A DNA stretch of 64,000 nt from assembly GCA_047967505.1 (NCBI GenBank), contig CM106539.1; one strand, given 5' to 3'. Numbering within the stretch: position 1 is the stretch's first letter; the number at the start of each line of letters is the position of its first letter. The notes beneath the pieces are model-generated. The model did not search any database, was not told the DNA's origin, and worked only from the letters and a program-made list of their open reading frames with translations. Made by a program: the position numbers and the translations under genes. This document shows positions 55,701 to 64,000 of this stretch, piece after piece. The DNA comes from Dipteris shenzhenensis (Eukaryota > Polypodiophyta > Polypodiopsida > Gleicheniales).

Positions 55701-57560
55701 AATAGCTCCAATTATATAAACTATATACAAACCATATATCAATGCTAATTATTTTGCATTATTTATTACCTACTACTAACTAAAGATGAAAATTTGCCAA
55801 TGTGGCTCTTGGAGAGACAACTACCATGTTGTATAAGGAGAGAAAAAGATTCAGGATCCACTATATAATGTTCATATTTTTTAAAAAGGGGGTCCATAGA
55901 TAATTAATTTCCTAAGAATTAAAACCTATAGTATCCTTTCTTAAAATAAACAAAATCATATTTATATTGAAAAATATATAGATTAATAAGTGTGTGTGCA
56001 TGTGTGGATCGAATTGTGTATATAAATCTTTAGCATTTTAATAGTGTGTGGCATAAGGGTAATTTTGTTTATTTAAAAAAAATATCATATAGGTTTTAAA
56101 ATAATAGAGAACATTGAATCTCGAATTTATTCTCAATGATAAATGATTGAGTTTCTTTTTCTACTTTGATAGCAGAACATGGCTCCAAATAGACGGAATC
56201 CAATTCTAGAAAGGCATCGATTGCATTACCATGTGATTTGGTAATAAGTCTAGATGTAATATCTACCCTAAAGAGTACTCTGATCAAGTAGAAGAATTTT
56301 TTGCCAATTCTTAGCTCATTCTTAGGCAATCATCGTGGCACAATTGCAACATGTATAGGGTAGGACATCGAGAGATTAGTAGCCATTTTGGGAGAGTCCA
56401 TTGACACAAATGTTTTTGTCAACACAAGGCAAGAACCATGGGTTGCCACTATCATGAAGGTGGAAGATTATGTCGTGATGCTAGTTTGGCAAGTAGTGGA
56501 TATGTAACACTTTCCATGAAGAGTACACTAGATTTCTTAGGCAATGAACAAAAATGCATGGAAAAGTGCAAGGGACTAGGAGTTGAAATTGTTGCAACCA
56601 TTTTGCAATCTGCTTAGTAATATTGATAAGGAGAAAGGTTGAAAGATGTAATATAGTGTGCAAGCCTTTGTCAATTAACATCTTTAGCTTTGTGACTCAT
56701 AAGAAATTTTCATGAAAATGGCATATTCATATGTTTTGCTCATTCGTATTCTTTACAAACCAAAAAATAAAATTAAAAAAATATTTATAAGCATGGTGTC
56801 TTCAATTAGCCTTTACATTGAATGTTTCACATGACATCAAGAGGGCATCAAGATAACATTGCGTTGTGTTGCAAATAACATCAAGATGGTGTTGCATTGA
56901 ATTGCAAATAATAGTTAGCAAATAAAATTGCAAGTGGACATGTACTTTTTCATTTAGAAATTTGAAATGTCAAAATCATGTGCAAGTGACTTACATGCAC
57001 TAGATATGTATTTTATATACACTTTTGAATATCTGGTGAAGATGTTATCATTCCATGTGAAGTTTGTACATATTTGGTATAGGCATCATCAACAAATGTG
57101 TAGTTCTTACATTTCAAAAATAAAAAAATATGCCAAATCATTTATATGACAATACATAAAAAAATGGGAACAAATCCATCAGTAGAAGTCATGAAGTGGT
57201 GCATAAAAAATAAGAACACATCCATCAGTAGAAGTCTTGCCAAGTACACTAGCATCTAGGAGTAGTTGGGGGAGGACCTAGGAGGTCAAATACCATGTGG
57301 ATCCCATGCCTATAAATGACTATCAAGAGACTCATAGAAAGAGAGCGACTAGAAGCGTGAGCATCACAATCAACGTGATAGTTAGGAGAATTCCCATACT
57401 AATAGAACTATTGAAAAATAATATACAACTTACTAAAAAAATTGTCAACACACCAATAAAACCAAAATTCAATATTATCAATATACCAATAAAACAAAAT
57501 TTAACTCCCAATACATAATGGGCATAGGAATGGTGGACGTCTTTTGCGTAGGAAGACCCA
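55701..57560. other. Long AT-rich stretch without a recognisable gene
   Basis: Short frames only. A doublet CACATCCATCAGTAGAAGTC/AAATCCATCAGTAGAAGTC lies near 57172 and 57216. Confidence 0.4.
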
Positions 57561-59340
57561 CAAAATTTCAATCATAGAAGCGACTCTACCTCCTTGCTTG
57601 ATTTGTGAAAGGGAGGCTTGTGCAGCTCGCGCTTGTGAATTGTAATAGGTCGCAATTCAACATTGCTCCTCATAGGAATTGGTCCCCAGTTTCAAGTTTC
57701 TTTGCTGATTCCAATTGCCTTGTTGCGGTGATTGTTGCATTTGTTGCACTGCTTCTACGACATTCGCCCCAATAGAGATCGCACTAGCTCCCATGGTTGG
57801 GATCCACACCTATTGTTGGCCCTGATTGGTTTGTGAATTGGGATTCAAATTAGGAAAAAAGGAAACTCATTTTGGGGCCTTTTAGCTTGGAGGGAAAATA
57901 GCTGTCTACCAATCAAAGGAGGGCCAATGTAATGTTGAAAAAATACAAAAAAGAAAGAAAAAAGAAATATTGTCAAGTTTGCATTCAATGAGGAGACTTG
58001 AGCTACTTTATTATATCGGATGTACAGTGTAGAATTATATACTTCTAACATCAGCCTTTTTGGCCTTTTTTGGGCCTCTGGGTGCCCATTTTCTGTGTTT
58101 CAAATGTCATTCTAGGGTTTTGGCCCGCTCCGGACGTGTTGGTGATGTCAGAAGTACCGAATTTTGCACCATGCATCAGTGGAGTTATGCCATATTTTAG
58201 TGTTTTAGAGGAAAGAAAAATGAAGAAACTATGAATTTCTCTCAGGGTCCCAAAATGAGCTCCCTTTTTTCCTAATATGATACTAGCACACCTCTGTCCG
58301 ATGATTCTTTGTAAAAATGCCACAATGAAACTGTGGTTGGTTGCTTGTCATTTTCGAATTCTAGAGTTTTTGCTCCACTAATCTTGCTATTTGTTCTGAT
58401 ACGCAGGTCTTTTTTGACTTTGACTTCTCTTTCTTCTCTTTTATCTTATCCTTTTTTGTTTTCTTTGCTACCCTCTTCTTCTTCTTCTTCTGTTTCTTTT
58501 TCTTTTCATCATCATCCGAGTCGTTGTTGTTGGAATCATTTGAATCGTTGTCGAAATCATCATTGCTTGTGGTACATCTAGAATCGAACTCACTTTTCAA
58601 GTCATTCGGATTGCTATCAAAATCTTGTTCACAATCCGTGCATGTCTTCTTATTTTTATTTTTTGTACCAATTCATCTTTTCACACGTTTGGCTACCTCT
58701 ATGAGAGTGTTAAATCCATTCTGACCCGCTAGAACAGCCAAAACTACCAACTACACTTCTGATTACTGGCTGCAGTCCATTGCAAAAATATTTCACCATT
58801 GTTTCTGGTGTTGGTCTTTTGGTGGGTCAAGTCTTGCATTGCTAAGCATAATCCTCCATTGATAGCTTTTTCTATTTCAATTCCCTCAACTTTTTCCAAA
58901 CATCACTTTGAGTCTTCTCCTTTCTGAATCAATATTTGTGGAGTTGCCTTTTCTGAGGAGATCCTCAAATAAATATCCCATCCTACACAAGGTGACCTAG
59001 AAATGACATCCTGAGTTCATCGTATGTTGTAAAATTTGCCACTCCGTATGGGGTGAACCATCTCATTGCTTTACCTGCAAATGTTCCAGCAAACTGTTGG
59101 AGCTTTTCTTGGTTTTTAAACATAGTGTTGAAGCCGCTTGCCTGCCATCATGTCTCGAATTGGCCCACGTGACTGTTTGGATATTCCTCCTCTTTTCCTT
59201 GGAATTCTGAAAACTTGCATTCCAAACTAGCCACATTTGGGTGTGCCGTTGGTGGTACTGGTGGTTGTGGAAGTCTCAATAGACTCTCTGGTGCTCCTTC
59301 GTTTGGTTCTTCACTCTCCTCTTGTGGGCTATTTGGCACT
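57561..59340 (-). pseudogene. Decayed gypsy-type gag relic
   Basis: Reading the minus strand from 59339 gives a Pro/Glu-rich N-terminal stretch, then a retrotransposon-gag core with FQGKEEEYPNSHVGQFE, then across stops LQQFAGTFAGKAMRWFTPYG and TTYDELRMSFLGHL (about 59160-58990), then DVWKKLRELK near 58900. Further along are an Asp/Asn- and Lys-rich segment (58600-58361) and a Gln/Asn-rich segment (57830-57640). At least five stops interrupt it. No LTRs or pol are visible nearby, so it is an old fragment, unrelated in sequence to the gypsy element at 43538-52520. Confidence 0.75.
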
Positions 59341-60606
59341 ATGTAATATCCATGGTTGTTGATTCCTAAATCTGGCTCTATGTCTATGTCTTGTTCCTCG
59401 TCACTTTATATAGCTCCCAAATTTAGTCCATCTCGCTCCGGTTCTATGTTCGTATCTCTTTCTTCATTTGGGTTTTGATCAAATTCTTGATTATTTTCTT
59501 ATGCACTTTCATCCTCACTCGTTGCTCCTTGGAGTTCTACCAGAGCAATGGATTTAGGATCCTCGAGTTTTGGGAGGGCAGCTCGTATACCCTGAATGTT
59601 CGTTCCACTGTGTTTGAACAAATTAATAAGAATGCGATAGTTAGTACTTCTCAAATCTAACTTGTCCAAACCCAGCACCGCAGTGATCTATGAATGAGTA
59701 TTGAATTGTTCTTCTAGGCTCTGTGCTTGGTCACCTCCTTGGACACCGTTTGGACCCGATTCTCCCCCCCTTCTCCCCCATTACTGGGATTTTGGGGTCA
59801 ATTTCACCAACTACAGTGATTTTAATTCCTTGTTTTACTATTGTGTTCGCTCTCTTTGGAGTCAACTTACAGATGTATTCTTTGTGATATGGATCTTCAT
59901 CGATTCTTTTCTCTGACATTCATTATCCTGCATGTGCTATGCCATGCCCACATTTGTTTTTCATTTATTAGGTTTTTGAAATAATTCCAAAACCATACCG
60001 GTTCTGTTAGAAAGGTCATAACTCGCTTCTTTACGAATTTCTAGATTTTTAGGAAAAATTTCTTCGTATTTGCACAACTATGATTCTTACTTCAGTTATT
60101 TGAATCTCCCATCAAATAGTGCTTATAATTCCATCTGCTAGTTGTCCATCTTGACAAATTTTTACAAGATCTACATTAGAAACTTATTTAGCTTCTCCAC
60201 TTGACTGTTCCCCTATGGACAAGTCGTAAGCTCTTTGGTCTTCGGTGTCACCTTCTTGATTGTGCTCACGTCTTCCTCCATGTGTTCCCTAAGCCATCAA
60301 TTGAATCACAACATCAGTCTCGATCTCCGCAGGTGTGAGCGTTGATGCTCACGAGATCACACAACATTCTCCTCTACCATTATGATAGCACACGGTTGGC
60401 ATTCATCCATTCCTCTGGTCACCAAACTTGATTGAGATTTGAATCCGTGGGATTGCCTTGAGTTTTTGAACCCATAGGATTGCCAGTGTTAACAGTTTAG
60501 AACCCGCACTTGTGTTCAGGTTAAACAAGTTGCAAGGCAAAGGGTTGATGTTTCCACTTGAATCTCTTGCCACACTCAGAAGTATTCTCAATGCATATTC
60601 TAAAAG

Positions 60607-60651
<45 letters not shown>

Positions 60652-61668
60652 ACATTATAGATTTTAAGAAAAGATGATCAAAGACATTCAGTATACAGTT
60701 TGACATGGAAAACAGTAAATTAGATTTCATTTATTTGTTAAAAACACACTTGATATGTTCTCTCTTTTGGAAGATGATCCCTCACACACATTGTGCAGAT
60801 TACCTATTTTTTAGTTACAATCGATCCCCAAAAGTTACACCCTTATGATTATACCCTTTTGGATCAAACCTACTTTCCCCCTTATCCAGGCGGTAATTTT
60901 CCTATGTTAACAATCATGCCTTTGACCAGCTTGTGATAGAAATTAATTCAACCATTGACTTTTGTTCACAACAACTCATTCTCTTGTACCACCCATCAAT
61001 GCTTAGAAAATGCATATCGAATTGTCATGGTGGGTAAGGTGAGCTCTCCTCTTTTAGGGGGCATGAACCTTTCTCCCCTTCCACACCTACCTCATCTTTG
61101 ATGTTCAATAAGAGATCATCATAGGTCGGTGAGGCTACATGATATAAAAAATATCTTAAGAGCTCATAATAAATCCTAAGCCCAAATAAATGGAAAATAT
61201 TTGACATGAAGATATTTGTTTTCTCACTTGAAGATGGACTCCCAATGTTTTGGGGTGGTGTTGTTATCATAGGCACTAATGTGCAACCCATTGTCATGCA
61301 TTACTACTAGCGGGCTCAAGGGAAGGAATCAAAGTTGACAGGATGGCCTAGCACAAACTTTGCACAAAATATAATGGAAGAGTCCTCCACGGTTTCTTTG
61401 AATGCACCATCTTGTATATTAAGGTTGCATTCTCATGCATAGCCCAGTTGTGGTGCAATTCCTAAAAAATGGGCCATTGCTTATGATGGGCATTGTCATC
61501 GGGCCAAACAGATTCAATCTCATTTTAGTAGAGACAAGGGTTTTTAAGTGGTCCCACTTCTAGCCTTGAGTATCATTGAAGGTACTCGCCATGGTGATTG
61601 CCTATGCCTCTCCTCTCGTAGGATCATGGAAGGGACCTACTGTGGTGATTGCCTATGCCTCTTCTCTC
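59341..61668. other. Unannotated stretch, possibly upstream part of the gag relic
   Basis: 59340-59930 on the minus strand continues as weakly protein-like reading (frame 59731-59919) and may be the N-terminal extension of the relic. A (CT)n tract lies at 60610-60646. Just before the copia LTR, GGTGATTGCCTATGCCTCT occurs twice (near 61594 and 61645). No other feature was seen. Confidence 0.4.
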
Positions 61669-62346
61669 TGTAAGAAAATAATACCTCTGTGCTCAACAGA
61701 TAACAGGATCTCGTATGCAAGAGAGAAAACAAGATAGTATCGAGAATCAAAAATTTGATTACTGTAGAACTAATACAATAGATGGCACTGCCTCCCAACC
61801 GTGCGCTCCTATGAAAGAAGCTTCGATGGTGTGCTGGAAGCTATAGCCAGTGATGAAATGGGCTTCATGGGCTTGCTCTTATATAGCCACCAGTTGTAGT
61901 CGGTTAGGCTCAATTGGGTGACCGACCCAGTCCACCCAAAACAGTCGACTGGGGGTCTAGGCCACTGACCATATGATAGAATCGGTGCGCAAAACAAAGC
62001 AACTAACCTACGGTGTCCATTCGGCCTAGAGCCATCCGAGATCATCTAAGGATCCAAATAGGCCCGCAACCTGAGAGTGGGCTGCCTCGAGAAATGCTCC
62101 ATCTACCCTCAGTGTGGTCAGTCAAGGGATGCCTTCCCGCACTTGCATGTAACCTAGTTGGTGGTGTGCCAACTCTATCTGAAGCTGTCCAGCCATCAGG
62201 CCATACATGGCCACCATCTGGTGTGCAAACCACGACCTACCGGATAATTGAGCTACTCAAATGACTTCTCCTCATATGGGGGGCTTACAAGTAGAGTTAG
62301 TTGGTTCCCGTGTAGTTACACGAGAGTGGAGCATTGATATCTAACA
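61669..62346 (-). repeat. Copia 3' LTR of the second element (678 bp)
   Basis: Plus-strand ends are TGTAAGAAAATAATA and GATATCTAACA, so in element orientation it starts TGTTAGAT and ends TTACA, both canonical. It is shorter than its relatives because the stretch around CCTGATTCCTTAGCATCCAG and a segment near 61955 are deleted. Confidence 0.94.
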
Positions 62347-62357
62347 CCCCCCCTCAA
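62347..62357 (-). other. Polypurine tract of the second copia element
   Basis: CCCCCCCTCAATG on the plus strand reads CATTGAGGGGGGG in element orientation, directly abutting the 3' LTR as in the first copy. Confidence 0.9.
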
Positions 62358-62379
62358 TGTCCACCCGCAAGTGAACTTA

Positions 62380-64000
62380 CTTTTATGGCCCAATGCCAAG
62401 TCGATGAAGATGCCTCTCCAGCAAGACTCTTCCAAGAGCCGTGATGAGCTCGCATACAAAGTACACCAAGTCGACCTCTCCATCCATGATGAGCTCGCAT
62501 ACAAAGTGATATTGAATCTCAATGTGTTTTGTGCGAGCGTGGAACACTGGGTTCTTTGCAATCGCCATGCAACTCTGATTGTCACATGATAACTGAATAG
62601 GCTTGTTCTACATTGCACCCATGTCCCCCAAAATTATCCTCAACCACACTACCTCGCAAGAAGCAAAGCATGTAGATTTGTACTCGGCCTCAGTAGAAGA
62701 AAGAGCAACTATGGGTTGCTTCTTGCTGACCCATGACACAACTCCAGATCCAAGTGAGAAACAATACCCTATCACTGATCTCCTGATGTCCACGTCTCCT
62801 GCCCAATCTGAGTCACAGAACCCGGTCAGGATGTTGCCCTTGGTATAGGTGATGCCATAATCAAGTATGCCTTTGATGTATTTCAGCACCCGCATATCTG
62901 CCCTCCAATGGTTCTGCCGGGGCTTATTGGAAAACTTGCTTAGTACACCAATTGCAAAACTGATGTCCGACCGTGTATTGCACAGGTAAATCAAGCTACC
63001 CACAAGCCTTTTGTACTTCACTTCGTCCACCAGTGGTGATGAATCCTCGTTTGAGAGCTTCGCGTCAACCTCCATAGGGGTACCAACTGTCTTGCAGCAC
63101 TCAACCATGCCAAATGCCTTTAGTATCTCTCCAGCATACTTTAGCTATGAAATGACGATTTGTTTCGGCTCCTGTCAAACTTCAATCCCCAAACAAAAAT
63201 GCATTAGTCATTTCAAACTCTCTTCCTAGCAAATGCTGCGTCTGCGAGATCTTCTCTTCATGGTTCCCTATTATGACAAGGTCGTCCACATAAAGGACCA
63301 TGATCGTACACCTGCCTCCTTCTCTAAAGATATACAAATTTCCATCAGATGGGCTCCTCCTGAACCCATTTTGCAAAAAGTAGGCATCAATTCACTGGTA
63401 CCATGATCGTGGGGCTTGTTTCAGCCTGTAAAGTGCCTTCTTCAGTTTGTAGACTTTACCTTCTGAACCGGGGATCTCAAAACCTAGTGGTTGTTCCACA
63501 TATACCTCCTCCTTGAGATCTCCATTCAGAAAGGCAGATTTCACATCTATCTAAAACAGGGGCCAACTTCCCTGGGTAGCTAAAGCCAAAACACTGCGAA
63601 TTGTGGTTAGTCGAGCTGTGGGAGCAAAAGTATCTTGATAATCAAAACCATGTACCTGTGCAAATCCTTTTGCCATGAGCCAAGCCTTGTATTTATCCAA
63701 TGTGCCATCGGATACTCTGACTGCATAGCCTCCATCCACCTATCATCGCCCTGTGCCTCTTCAAGACGCTTGGGTTCATCAGCACAGATCACTTCTATCA
63801 TCAAAGCATAGTTGATCAAGTGTCCCTATGCCCTTCTTTGCTCCTGTAATCTCTTGGACCTCGGTGTTCGGATGGTTCCTCCTCAATGGCTAGAGGTTCT
63901 CTGCCATCCAAAAGCTACTTTACCCACTTCGGGAATAACCGTTGCCGTTGTGGTTCTATAGGCTTTTCTTCATCTTCTTTGTCTTGAATCCTCCCAAGCA
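62380..64000 (-). pseudogene. Copia pol fragment (reverse transcriptase and RNase H), degenerate
   Basis: In element orientation: VHGFDYQDTFAPTARLTTI (63551-63739), the active-site VLYVDDLVIIG (63182-63376), then the frame 63108-62608 with SLIYLCNTRSDISFAIGVLS and SSTEAEYKS, and a C-terminal segment ending HLHRLGIGP. A TGA (63394-63392) and frame changes interrupt it. Near 62436-62462 the usual DIFTKAL block is missing and replaced by a second copy of the nearby FVCELI-coding sequence, still in frame. Confidence 0.93.

Larger units (their letters stand above)
61669..64000 (-). mobile_element. Second copia element of the same family, 3' half, cut by window end
   Basis: In reverse orientation: 3' LTR (61669-62346), polypurine tract, RNase H, reverse transcriptase and the integrase/reverse-transcriptase linker, continuing past 64000. 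It is collinear with the element at 35843-41373 and lets individual mutations be polarised. The 5' LTR and right-hand target duplication lie outside the window. Confidence 0.95.

Noticed and set aside
1-64000. CRISPR arrays, prokaryotic operons, rRNA genes, intact tRNA genes
   Set aside because: No regularly spaced identical repeats with unique spacers, no rRNA core sequences and no complete cloverleaf were seen. The content is plant nuclear.

Overview
The window looks like nuclear DNA from a seed plant with a large, repeat-rich genome. It holds one clearly intact protein gene (a GRAS-family transcription factor with a spliceosomal intron) in 64 kb. The rest is plant-type Ty1/copia and Ty3/gypsy LTR retrotransposons, SINE-like relics, long GA/CT microsatellites and many short tandem duplications in AT-rich DNA. 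The species cannot be named from the sequence.

Layout. 1-14.6 kb: AT-rich DNA with GA tracts embedded in duplicated units (2.1-3.3 kb), a tandem doublet (4.6-5.1 kb), two related foldback elements (7.0-7.9 kb) and an imperfect tandem array (9.1-10.6 kb). 14.6-15.8 kb: a tRNA-derived (SINE-like) promoter relic and a copia solo LTR with a 5-bp target-site duplication. 20.0-22.2 kb (minus strand): an SCL8-like GRAS gene with one 142-bp intron and a GC-rich upstream region carrying a cluster of ACGT-core bZIP-type elements, two of them in a 52-bp tandem duplication. 23.4-35.8 kb: non-coding DNA with several minisatellite-like arrays. 35.84-41.37 kb: a complete but decayed copia element with both LTRs, tRNA-iMet-type primer site, gag, pol, purine tract and 5-bp duplication GCAGC. 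43.54-52.52 kb: a gypsy element whose 990-bp LTRs differ at only about three positions, flanked by AGTGG. 57.5-59.3 kb (minus): a decayed gypsy-type gag relic. 61.67-64.0 kb (minus): a second member of the same copia family, cut by the window edge.

The most interesting object is the gypsy element. Its pol RNase H domain has all four catalytic acidic positions altered. A separate RNase H-like domain with all four positions retained lies upstream of gag, inside a compact string of small overlapping reading frames (unknown ORF, RNase H, a CCHC knuckle, a short predicted membrane segment). Extra RNase H domains are known in the plant Tat lineage, but as far as I recall they lie within or after pol. 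The near-identical LTRs combined with at least eight coding lesions suggest that this copy was already defective and was mobilised in trans.

No rRNA genes, intact tRNA genes, CRISPR arrays or prokaryotic-type operons are visible.
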